From Oscillospiraceae bacterium (GTDB lineage Bacteria; Bacillota; Clostridia; Oscillospirales; CAG-272): a stretch of DNA of 64,000 nt. Location of the stretch: contig QAKK01000039.1 of the NCBI GenBank assembly GCA_003343845.1, positions 1-64,000 on the forward strand, given 5' to 3'. A program made the translations under genes and the position numbers. Positions 24,380 to 34,400 of this stretch are shown piece by piece. Below the pieces are notes generated by a model, which was not told where the DNA came from, did no database searches, and saw nothing but the letters and a program-made list of their open reading frames with translations. Every line of letters starts with the position of its first letter. Positions within the stretch are counted from its first letter, which is position 1.

Positions 24380-25222
24380 ATGAAGAAAAACAGGCGCACG
24401 GCGCTCCTTATATGGCTCGTGCTGCTCTGCGTGTTGCTCGCCGCGTCGCTCGCGGTCGGCGGTCTGCCGAAGGGCGAGAGCATCCGCTCTGCCATGCGGG
24501 ACGCCGTGCTGCACGAGGAAAACAAGATCTCGCTGTTCGGGCTGCTCGATGTCAACCCTGCGGTAATCTCGGGCTTCACCGTCACGGGCGTGCTGCTCGT
24601 ATTCGCGCTTTTGGTGCGGCTCTTCTTTGTGCCGCGCATGAAGACCGTGCCCGGCAAGTTTCAGCTGCTGCTCGAGAGCGCGGTCGGCTATTTCGACGGG
24701 CTTGCCAAGGAGAGCAGCCCGCACCGCAACCGTTTTCTCGGCGGCTATGTGTTTGCGGCGGGCGCGTATATTTTCATCGGTACGCTGTTTGAGCTGTTCG
24801 GGGTGCAGGCGGTGACCACGCGCGGTCTCTCGGTCGCGCTGCCCGCGCCGCTCTCGGACATCAACGCCGCCATTTCGCTCGGCTGCCTGTCCTATCTTGT
24901 GATCCTGTCGGGCGGCATCGCAGGCAACGGGCTCCGCGGCGTGGGGAGTACCCTCAAAGAATTCTCCCTGCCGATCTCAATGAGCTTCCGCCTGTTCGGC
25001 GCGCTGCTCAGCGGGCTGCTCGTCACCGAGCTTGTCTATTATTATATCCACCTGAGCTTTGTTCTGCCGGTTGCGGTCGGCGTGATGTTCACGCTGTTGC
25101 ATGCGCTGATCCAGACCTATGTGCTGACGATGCTCACAGCGCTGTTCTACGGGGAGGTTTCCGAGCCGCACCCGAAGAAGGCGAAAAAATCCAAATCCAA
25201 AACCAAAAAGGCTGCTGCCTGA
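24380..25222 (+). CDS. atpB: ATP synthase F0 subunit a
   Basis: This 280-aa stator channel subunit guides ions to the c-ring. The essential Arg of the penultimate helix is in LPISMSFRLFGALLSGL, and the last helices read HALIQTYVLTMLTALFYGE. It has an extra hydrophobic N-terminal segment, and its C-terminal tail is very Lys-rich (KKAKKSKSKTKKAAA). TAGGAGG lies about 12 nt before the ATG. No atpI precedes it. It opens a seven-gene operon with tight spacing. Confidence 0.93.
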   Translation: MKKNRRTALLIWLVLLCVLLAASLAVGGLPKGESIRSAMRDAVLHEENKISLFGLLDVNPAVISGFTVTGVLLVFALLVRLFFVPRMKTVPGKFQLLLESAVGYFDGLAKESSPHRNRFLGGYVFAAGAYIFIGTLFELFGVQAVTTRGLSVALPAPLSDINAAISLGCLSYLVILSGGIAGNGLRGVGSTLKEFSLPISMSFRLFGALLSGLLVTELVYYYIHLSFVLPVAVGVMFTLLHALIQTYVLTMLTALFYGEVSEPHPKKAKKSKSKTKKAAA

Positions 25223-25239
25223 ACCCGGAGGTTATGATC

Positions 25240-25617
25240 ATGAAAATTCGTATGAAAAAACTGTTTGCCCTGCTTGTATGCGCCGCGCTCGTCCTTGCGA
25301 TGGGCGTGTGCGTGTTTGCCGACGAGGCGGCGCCCGCACCCGACGGCGCCGAGGTGACCGCAGCTGCGGAGACGACAGACGCTGCCGCCTCCTCCACGGG
25401 CAGCAAGGCGTATGCCGCCGCAATCTGCGTCGGCGTTGCCGCCGCTGCGGGCGCGGGCGCCATGGGGATCGCCATCTCCAAGTCGGCGGAAGGCATCTCC
25501 CGCCAGCCCGAGGCGGCGGACAAGATCCGCGCGGGGATGATGCTCGGCCTCGTCTTCATCGAGACCGCGATTATCTATGCGCTGATCGTGGCGATCCTCA
25601 TCATCTTTGTTCTGTAA
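25240..25617 (+). CDS. atpE: ATP synthase F0 subunit c with signal-peptide-like N-terminal extension
   Basis: This 125-aa protein, compared with about 70-90 aa for ordinary c subunits, has a normal c-subunit hairpin in residues 55-125: an Ala/Gly-rich helix, the RQPEA loop (88-92) and the second helix with the ion-carrying Glu108 in LVFIETAIIYALIV. In front lie about 55 extra residues: a signal-peptide-like stretch (MKKLFALLVCAALVLAMGVCVFA) and an Ala/Thr/Glu/Pro-rich segment. The start at 25240 fits GGAGG with 8-nt spacing; the ATG at 25234 is too close. Thr and Tyr after Glu108 resemble Na+-type rings, but the first-helix Gln position aligns with Met, so ion choice is open. Confidence 0.92.
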   Translation: MKIRMKKLFALLVCAALVLAMGVCVFADEAAPAPDGAEVTAAAETTDAAASSTGSKAYAAAICVGVAAAAGAGAMGIAISKSAEGISRQPEAADKIRAGMMLGLVFIETAIIYALIVAILIIFVL

Positions 25618-25629
25618 GGAGGGCGCAGG

Positions 25630-26083
25630 ATGGGTGTCCCGCTGAATATTGACTGGCAGCAGATTCTGCTCCACCTGTTCAACTTTGTGCTGTTGGCAGG
25701 CGGACTGTATTTTCTGCTGTATGCGCCGGTGCGGAATTTCATGGAGAAACGCGCCGGTGACATCGCGGCAAAGGAAAAGACCGCTGCCGAGAAAGAGGCA
25801 AACGCCGCTGCCCTCGAGGCGGAGTACCGCCGCCTGTTGGACGAGGCGAAGGCGGAGGCGGACAAAACACGCGCCGCCGCCGTGACCGAGGCGGAAAAGG
25901 AGGCGTCCGCCATCCTCGCCGACGCCAAGCGGCAGAAGGAGCGGATCCTTGCCGACGCGCGCGACGCGGCGGCGCATGAAAAAGAAAGAATGATCGAGGA
26001 CGCGCGCGGCGAGATCGCAGACCTTGCGGTGGAAGCCACCGCAAAGCTGCTGCGCGAGCGCGAGGCGGCAGAGGAGGCGCGCC

Positions 26084-26091
<8 letters not shown>
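25630..26091 (+). CDS. atpF: ATP synthase F0 subunit b
   Basis: This 153-aa peripheral-stalk subunit has one N-terminal membrane helix (LLHLFNFVLLAGGLYFLLYAPV) and a long charged coiled coil (about residues 40-150) of Ala, Glu, Lys and Arg. The length is that of a simple b subunit, so it is not a b-delta fusion. Its last 8 nt overlap the start of atpA, leaving no room for the atpH (delta) gene normally found here. Confidence 0.92.
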
Positions 26092-27649
<1,558 letters not shown>

Positions 27650-27658
27650 GAGGACGCC

Positions 27659-28588
27659 ATGGCAAGCATCAAGGAGATCAAAACTCATATTGAGAGCGTC
27701 CGTGATACGCGCAAGATCACAAACGCGATGTATCTGATCGCGTCCACCAAGCTGCGCCGCGCCAAGGCGGAGCTGGACGCAACGCGCCCGTACTTCAACG
27801 CGCTGCGCGGCGAGATCAAGCGTATTTTCCGCACGGCAGACAAGGTGGAGAGCCGCTATTTTTACCCCGAGGACGGCGAGGAACCGCCGCACGGCACGTT
27901 TGCCTGCCTGGTCATCACGGCGGACAAGGGACTTGCCGGTGCGTACAACCAGAACGCCATCCGCGAGGCGGAAAAGCTGCTCGCCGACCATCCGGACACC
28001 AAGCTGTTTGTCGTCGGCGAATACGGCAGACGCTATTTTGAGGCGCACGGCATTCCGGTGGAACACAGCTTTCTCTACACCGCGCAGAATCCGACCATGC
28101 AGCGCGCCCGCGAGATCGCGGCGATCCTGCTTGATCTGTACGACCGCGGGCAGGTGGAGAAAATCTATGTGGTCTATACGGATATGAAAAACGGGCTTGT
28201 CGCCGAGCCGAAGCAGACGCGCCTCCTGCCGTTCCACCGCGCGCAGTTCTTCTCGGACACGGCGGAGCGTGCGGTCAGTGTGCCGTTTGAATTCACGCCC
28301 TCGGTCGGCGCGGTGCTGGATAACGTCATCGCAAGCTATGTGTCCGGCTTTATCTACAGTGCGCTGGTGGACAGCTTCTGCTGTGAGCAGAACGCCCGCA
28401 TGCGCGCGATGGACAGCGCAAACCGCAATGCGGAGAAGATCCTTGCCGACCTCACCACGGCGTACAATCGCGTGCGCCAGAGCGCGATCACGCAGGAGAT
28501 CACCGAGGTGAGCGCAGGCGCCAAGGCGCAGCGGCTGGCGGCGCATACAAGAGAGACAAAGGAGGCGGATGCCGATGCATACAGGTAA
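27659..28588 (+). CDS. atpG: ATP synthase F1 subunit gamma
   Basis: This 309-aa central rotor shaft has typical N-terminal (ASIKEIKTHIESVRDTRKIT, NAMYLIASTKLRRAK) and C-terminal helices (RMRAMDSANRNAEKI, NRVRQSAITQEITEV). It is slightly longer than the roughly 285 aa usual, with a short tail after the family end (AKAQRLAAHTRETKEADADAYR in part). It overlaps atpD by 14 nt. Confidence 0.93.
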   Translation: MASIKEIKTHIESVRDTRKITNAMYLIASTKLRRAKAELDATRPYFNALRGEIKRIFRTADKVESRYFYPEDGEEPPHGTFACLVITADKGLAGAYNQNAIREAEKLLADHPDTKLFVVGEYGRRYFEAHGIPVEHSFLYTAQNPTMQRAREIAAILLDLYDRGQVEKIYVVYTDMKNGLVAEPKQTRLLPFHRAQFFSDTAERAVSVPFEFTPSVGAVLDNVIASYVSGFIYSALVDSFCCEQNARMRAMDSANRNAEKILADLTTAYNRVRQSAITQEITEVSAGAKAQRLAAHTRETKEADADAYR

Positions 28589-29978
28589 GATCGTGCGGGT
28601 CTCGGGACCCGTGGTGGACTGCGCCGGTTTTGACGGCGCGCTGCCGAAGATCAAGGAAGCGCTGACCGTCACGGTCGGCGGCGAAGTGCGCACGATGGAG
28701 GTCGCGGCGCACATCGGGGACGGCACGGTGCGCTGCGTGCTGCTGGCAGGCAGCGAGAATCTCGCACTCGGCATGCCGGTCACGGCGACCGGCAGCGGCA
28801 TCCGCGTCCCCGTCGGTGAGGTCACGCTCGGGCGCATGTGGAATGTGCTCGGCGAGCCGATCGACGGCGGCGAAGCGCTGCCCGAGGGCGCCGTGCGGCG
28901 GGAGATCCACCGCGCGCCCCCGCGCTTTGAAGAGCAGCTGCCCACCACCGAGATTCTCGAGACCGGCATCAAGGTCATTGACCTGCTTGAGCCCTATCCG
29001 AAGGGCGGCAAGATCGGTCTGTTCGGCGGCGCGGGCGTGGGCAAGACCGTGCTGATCCAGGAGCTGATCCACAATGTCGCCACCGCGCACGGCGGCTATT
29101 CGGTGTTCACCGGCGTCGGCGAGCGCAGCCGCGAGGGCAACGACCTCTTCACCGAGATGCGGGAGAGCGGCGTTGCCGACAAGACGGCGCTGGTCTTCGG
29201 ACAGATGAACGAGGCGCCCGGCGTGCGTATGCGCGTGGCGCTCTCGGGGCTGACCATGGCGGAGTACTTCCGCGACGAGGAGCGGCGCGACGTGCTGCTC
29301 TTTATCGACAATATTTTCCGCTTTGTGCAGGCGGGCAGCGAGGTTTCCACGCTGCTCGGCAGAATGCCATCCGCCGTCGGCTATCAGCCCACGCTTGCCG
29401 AGGAGCTCGGCGCGCTCGAGGAGCGCATCACTTCCACACAGCGCGGCTCGGTCACCTCGGTGCAGGCGGTCTATGTTCCCGCCGACGACCTGACCGACCC
29501 CGCCCCGGCAACCACCTTTGCGCATTTGGATGCCACCACGGTGCTCAGCCGCAAGGTGGCGGAGCAGGGCATTTACCCGGCGGTCGATCCGCTGGATTCC
29601 ACCTCGCGCATTCTCGAACCGGCGATCGTCGGCGGGACGCACTATGAGGTTGCCCGCCGCGTGCAGGAAACTTTGCAGAAGTACAACGAGCTGCAGGACA
29701 TCATCGCCATCCTCGGCATGGATGAGCTTGGCGAGGACGACAAGCTGATCGTCGCCCGCGCCCGCAAGATCCGCAAATTCCTGTCGCAGCCGATGCACGT
29801 CGCCGAGAAGTTCACCGGCATCCCCGGCGTATATGTGCCGCTTGCCGAGACCATCCGCGCGGCGGAGGCGATCCTCGGCGGCGAGACCGACAAATACCCC
29901 GAGTCGGCGTTCTACAACGTCGGCACGATCGACGATGTGGCAAAGCGTGCCCGCGAGGAAGGCGGGGACGCAGAGTGA
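28575..29978 (+). CDS. atpD: ATP synthase F1 subunit beta
   Basis: This 467-aa catalytic subunit has the P-loop GGAGVGKTVLIQ, the catalytic Glu region GVGERSREGND, FIDNIFRFVQAGSEVS and the PSAVGYQPTL and VYVPADDLTDP signatures. AAAGGAGG lies 8 nt before the ATG at 28575; the ATG at 28569 is too close to it. It overlaps atpG at its start and atpC at its end. Confidence 0.95.
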   Translation: MHTGKIVRVSGPVVDCAGFDGALPKIKEALTVTVGGEVRTMEVAAHIGDGTVRCVLLAGSENLALGMPVTATGSGIRVPVGEVTLGRMWNVLGEPIDGGEALPEGAVRREIHRAPPRFEEQLPTTEILETGIKVIDLLEPYPKGGKIGLFGGAGVGKTVLIQELIHNVATAHGGYSVFTGVGERSREGNDLFTEMRESGVADKTALVFGQMNEAPGVRMRVALSGLTMAEYFRDEERRDVLLFIDNIFRFVQAGSEVSTLLGRMPSAVGYQPTLAEELGALEERITSTQRGSVTSVQAVYVPADDLTDPAPATTFAHLDATTVLSRKVAEQGIYPAVDPLDSTSRILEPAIVGGTHYEVARRVQETLQKYNELQDIIAILGMDELGEDDKLIVARARKIRKFLSQPMHVAEKFTGIPGVYVPLAETIRAAEAILGGETDKYPESAFYNVGTIDDVAKRAREEGGDAE

Positions 29979-30388
29979 AGCCGTTTCCCGTACACATCCT
30001 CGCCGCCGACCACGCCTTCTTTGAAGGAGAATGCACCTCGCTGATCCTGCCCACCGTGGACGGGCAGTACGGTGTGCTCGCCGGGCACAGCAACGCCATC
30101 GGCGCCGTTGTCCCCGGCACGCTGACCTGCCGCACTGCCGCGGGCGAAACTCTGTATGCCGCCGTCTCGGCAGGGCTTGTCAAGGTGGAGGACGGCGAAG
30201 TACTGGTGCTGGTGGACGCGGCGGAGCGCCCCGAGGAGATCGACAAAAACCGCGCCGAGCGCGCCGCAGCCGCAGCAAAGGAAGCGCTGCTGCAAAAGCG
30301 CAGCATCCGCGAGTACCGCCTCGCCGAGGCAAATCTCGCGCGCGCCATTAACCGTCTGCGCGTCAAGTCGCGCTCGGCAAACAACTGA
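29975..30388 (+). CDS. atpC: ATP synthase F1 subunit epsilon
   Basis: This 137-aa subunit regulates F1 and links rotor parts. The beta-sandwich part shows the usual FEGECTSLILPTVDGQYGVLAGH order, and the C-terminal part has two helices (ERPEEIDKNRAERAA, KRSIREYRLAEANLARAINRLRV in part). It starts with GTG overlapping the atpD stop codon (GTGA). It closes the operon before a terminator. Confidence 0.92.
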   Translation: MKPFPVHILAADHAFFEGECTSLILPTVDGQYGVLAGHSNAIGAVVPGTLTCRTAAGETLYAAVSAGLVKVEDGEVLVLVDAAERPEEIDKNRAERAAAAAKEALLQKRSIREYRLAEANLARAINRLRVKSRSANN

Positions 30389-30448
30389 AGATCCGGACGG
30401 AAAAAACGAAAGCAGCCCGCCTGCTTTCCGACATCCTGTCGAAGATCT

Positions 30449-30490
30449 GCGCCGCATCTGTCATTTTTGACGATTGCGGCGCTGTTTTTT
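30449..30490 (+). terminator. Terminator of the ATP synthase operon
   Basis: Stem GCGCCGCA / TGCGGCGC (30449-30456 and 30475-30482) with inner GTCA / TGAC, followed by TGTTTTTTT. Confidence 0.88.
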
Positions 30491-30511
30491 TGTACATTTT
30501 TATATATCCGA

Positions 30512-30555
30512 AAAAGCGGGATTCTTGCAAGAGAATCCCGCTTTTCTTGTATAAT
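30512..30555 (+). promoter_or_regulatory. Promoter with perfect 14-bp inverted repeat, likely operator of the TetR-type gene
   Basis: Arms AAAAGCGGGATTCT and AGAATCCCGCTTTT (30512-30525 and 30532-30545) are perfect. They overlap the -35-like TTGCAA (30525-30530) and most of the 19-nt spacer before TATAAT (30550-30555). This layout fits autorepression by a TetR-type dimer. Confidence 0.6.
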
Positions 30556-30598
30556 CATATTTGTAAACAACATCACTGTTCAGGAGCTTTTCAGGGCT

Positions 30599-31336
30599 AT
30601 GAAAAAGGGAATTCAACCGAGCGGCATGGTCACGCGCAGAAAAATACTGACCGTGTCGATGAAGCTGTTTCTGGAGAAAGGGTATGATGGGACGACCGCC
30701 AAGGAGGTCGCCGACATGGCGGGCATCGTCAGCGGTTCGCCGTTCTTTCAGTTCGGCAACAAGGAGGGCGTGCTGCTCGACCTTGTGAAGCAGATGTTTG
30801 ACGGGCAGTTTGCCACGGCGGGGATGCTCGCCGGCGAGGGGGCGGACCCGCTGCTCCTCTATGCGCTGGAGACCGCCTTGCAGCTGCACATCGCCGAGAT
30901 GAGCGACCCGCTGCGCGAGCTCTACGTTACGGCATACACACTGCCGCGCACCTCCGCATATATTTAAGAGAACATGATCGACAAGATCGAGGCGATCTTC
31001 TCGCCCTACCTTACCGGATTGGAGAAGAACGACTTCTACGAGCTGGAGATCGCGGCGGCAGGCGTGATGCGCGGCTTTATGGCGCGGCACTGTGACCTGT
31101 ATTTCACCATCGAGCGCAAGGTCATGCGCTGCCTGTCCTGCTGCTTCAAGCTGTATGAGGTGCCGCGCGAGGCCTATATGCCCGCCCTGCAGCAGGCGCT
31201 GGCAGTCGATCTCGCATCGGTTGCCCGCATGGTTGTGGACAAAACCGTGCGCGCGGCGGAGGAGAGCGTTGAGGCTGCGCTCGCCGAGCCGCGGCCGGAA
31301 CGAAGAAGCAGAACAAAAAGCAGTGAAGACTGCTGA
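30599..31336 (+). pseudogene. TetR/AcrR-family regulator interrupted by an in-frame stop codon
   Basis: The N-terminal helix-turn-helix is clear (RRKILTVSMKLFLEKGYDGTTAKEVADMAGIVSGSPFFQFGNKEG in consecutive helices). After residue 122 (TLPRTSAYI) a TAA occurs at 30965-30967. The same frame continues at once with ENMIDKIEAIFSPYL and runs a further ~120 codons of plausible ligand-binding domain to 31336. No frameshift is needed; one substitution in a Lys, Glu or Gln codon would explain it. It could be a true nonsense mutation, a sequencing error, or two separately translated parts (an ATG at 30974 lacks a strong ribosome-binding site). Confidence 0.75.
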
Positions 31337-31414
31337 AGATAGAAGGCATTGGACGCGCCGTTTCCTTGTGGCGGGAAACGGTCAGACGGCGCCACAGGTT
31401 TTTTGGAGACATTT
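31337..31414. other. Short spacer with GC-rich hairpin before the giant surface protein
   Basis: CCGTTTCC / GGAAACGG pair across TTGTGGCGG. The spacer ends in GTTTTTTGGAG, which provides both a weak T-tract for the upstream gene and the ribosome-binding site of the next. No convincing promoter is visible, although a separate one would be expected. Confidence 0.4.
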
Positions 31415-34400
31415 ATGAGAACTTACGCAAGACGGCTGCTTTCGGCATTTCTGGTGCTGTGCATGCTTTCGGGGCTTGTCCCGCTGGCTGCAATTCCGGC
31501 GACCGCCGCGCCCGCCGTGGCGGAATACCGCCGTGCCGCACCCGAGGCAGCGATCCTCAATGCGCACACGGGCTATGATGCAGGCTTCTATGAGAAGCTC
31601 AAACTGAACTACGGCAAGGAAGGCTGCGAATATACCGCGTATTACAACGGTATCGGTCTTTTTACCGGCGGCAAGTACCCGAGTCCGGACTATTCCACGC
31701 GCGTGACGGACGACGACACGGGCGTCGAGGGCGGCCGCCTCTACTACAAGGGGGACAGCTCGGCATGGGCGTCGAGCACCCTGAACAGCGTTGCCCTCGC
31801 GCGGCAGAACCTCGCCGCCAACCTGTCGGCAACGCTCTACAACCGCGTGCATTCGCACAAGTGCGGTGTTTTCAAGTCGCAGGACGTGCTGGCGTTTGAG
31901 ACGGTGCAGCTCTTCCTCGGCAACACCTGGGTGAGTGACATCTACGGCAGCGCGGCGGGCATGGCAAGCAAGTATCCCCGTCTCGGCGACTATACGCAGC
32001 TGGACGACCCGTATACCATGCTGGATTATACGAAGCCCTTCAATGCGTTTCTTCAGTTCAAGAAGTCGTCGGTGACCTATGCCAAGGGCGTCTGCACCTG
32101 CGGCGGCGCCTATGCCGAGAACATGCTCGTCACCTTCCGGGACGGGCGCGCACCGGCGATCGACGGCGCGTATTTCAGCATTGACGGCGGCAAGGAGCAG
32201 AATGGCAGCAGCCAGGTGTATGTCGGCAAGGGGCAGACGCTGACGATCCGCCTGCACTTTGACGAGCCGATCCGCTTTGCGGACGACAGCGCGGCGCACG
32301 GCGACCTGCAGCTCACGCTCCGCGCCCGCGGCGTTGCCGGCGACGAGCTGAACCCGAAGGCGAAGCTGACGAAGCTCGAGGGCAACAACCTGTACTTCAC
32401 CTATACCGTTGATGGCAGCGAAGGCGCGCTGGAGATCCTCGAGCTCGGGCTCGGCGGTCTCTACGGCGAGAACCTGCCGCTCGTGCAGGTCATCGGCGAC
32501 AAATCCTTCACGCTCACCGAGACGGCGAAGAGCGGTTCCAAGCTCGGCTTCTCCGAGACCACCGCTTACATCACCGACCTCGCGGGCAACCCCATCACGG
32601 TCGAGCGCTACAACTGCAAGCTGCGCATTGACACTGCGGCACCCACGGTAGAGAACTTTGTCTTTACGGGCTATACGGGCAACGACGCCGTCAAGGCGGC
32701 GCTCGGCAAGACCGACCCGACGAGCGCACTCTATCCCGATGCCAGCGACGAATACCTCGGCGAGGGCGACAGCCTGGAGATCACCGCGATCTTTGACGAG
32801 GTGATCGACCTGCCGAGCGGCTCGAAATACTGGCCGAACGCGGTTGCCGTCACCAACATCATCGTGGACGGCGAGCTTGACCGCACGCTCGGCGGGCAGA
32901 CGGTCACCGGGCTCGGCACACGCGAGATTGACGGTGTCAACTATCTGACCGTCGATTCAATCATCTCAAACCGGACCGAGGACGGCGCAAACCTTGTGTT
33001 TTCGACGATCCCGATCCATGCAAATCTCCGTGCCGCCGATGCGGACGGCGCGATCCGCGTGACTGCGATCGAAGCCAAGAGCGGGCATGTGCTCCGCGAC
33101 CTCGCGGGCAACCTGTACACGGACGGCATCGCGGCAAATGCCAATTCCAATCCCTATAAGCTCGATGTCACCCCGCCCACGGTCGAGGGCGTCACCTATA
33201 CGAAGGTTGGCGACGGCTTCCGCTACGGCTTTTCCATCGCGGACGACGCCTCGGGCGCGGCCGGGATCCCCGGCAGATTTGTGCTGAACAACGGCGGCGA
33301 CGGCGCGGCATATCCGTATGAATATGTGCTCAGCGCCGAGCCCGGGACCCCGACGGCGGGGTGGACGCGCGTTGCTGCCGGCACAGCGGTGGATTTCACG
33401 CAGGCGGAATGCCCGCCCTCCCCCGCCGAGGCGGTGTACAACTACCTGTTTGTCCGTCCCGTGACGGACGGAGACTATGCGGACTTCTCGGGCGTGACGC
33501 TCACCGTCCGCGCCGCGGACTATGCGGGCAATGTGGGCGAAACTCTGCTGCCCGCATCCGGCGTGTTTGACTTTGCGATCGACGGCATCGCCCCGACGGC
33601 AAAGGCGGGTGCGGTTGCACGCGCCCTCTCCGGCACGACGGGTACGCTCACGGTCGATGTCACCATCGCCGACAAGAGCGGCGTTGCCAAGTGGCAGTAT
33701 TCGACCGACGGCGGCGCGACCTGGACGGACGGCGACATCACCGGCACGCCGATCTCCTTTGTCGGCAAGGCATCCTTCACGGCGGCAAACGGCGAGAGCG
33801 TCACGAAGACGATTCTCATCCGCGCGACCGACACGGCGGGCAATGTGTCCGAGCCGATTGACATCGGGAGCTTTACCTATGACCTTTCCAAGGCGCAGTA
33901 CGCGCTGCAATCCACAGAGGCGGTTACCGCCAGAGCGGATCTGCGGCTGACCGAGCTTGCCGCGCGCGACACGGTGGTTGTGGCTGTGTCGATTCCCGCG
34001 GAGGTCTCGGGCGCAGCGGACACCTATGCGGTGCTCACGCTGACCGACTGGGATCAGGACAAGGTTATAAGCAACGGAAAGAATCTGTTTGAATACCCTT
34101 ATACGGTCGCCAACGGCTGGTACTACATGACCGTGACCGCCGTGGACGAGGGCAACATCCGCTACCGCTTTGATGCGGACGCGGACACCCGCACGGACAC
34201 GGGCTGGTACATGCCGAAGAAGATGCACGAGCTGGATACGGACGGCGCTGTGTACAAGTGGTGGAGCAAGGTCATCTACGGCGGCTACAGCGGCAGTCTC
34301 GAGGTGCTTGTCATTTCTGGCGCAAAGACCGCGTTCACGCGCTTTGCATCGGAGGCGGGCGTCGTCATGGATACGCTGTACGCGGTCAAGGTCGCGGGCA

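Noticed and set aside
25240..25617. Sodium specificity of the ATP synthase c-ring
   Set aside because: Glu-Thr and Tyr after the ion site fit Na+ rings, but the first-helix position that is Gln in Na+ rings aligns with Met, so the sequence does not decide.
31337..31414. Cyclic-di-GMP riboswitch before the giant surface gene
   Set aside because: A GC-rich hairpin is present, but the conserved core sequences of the known classes are not.
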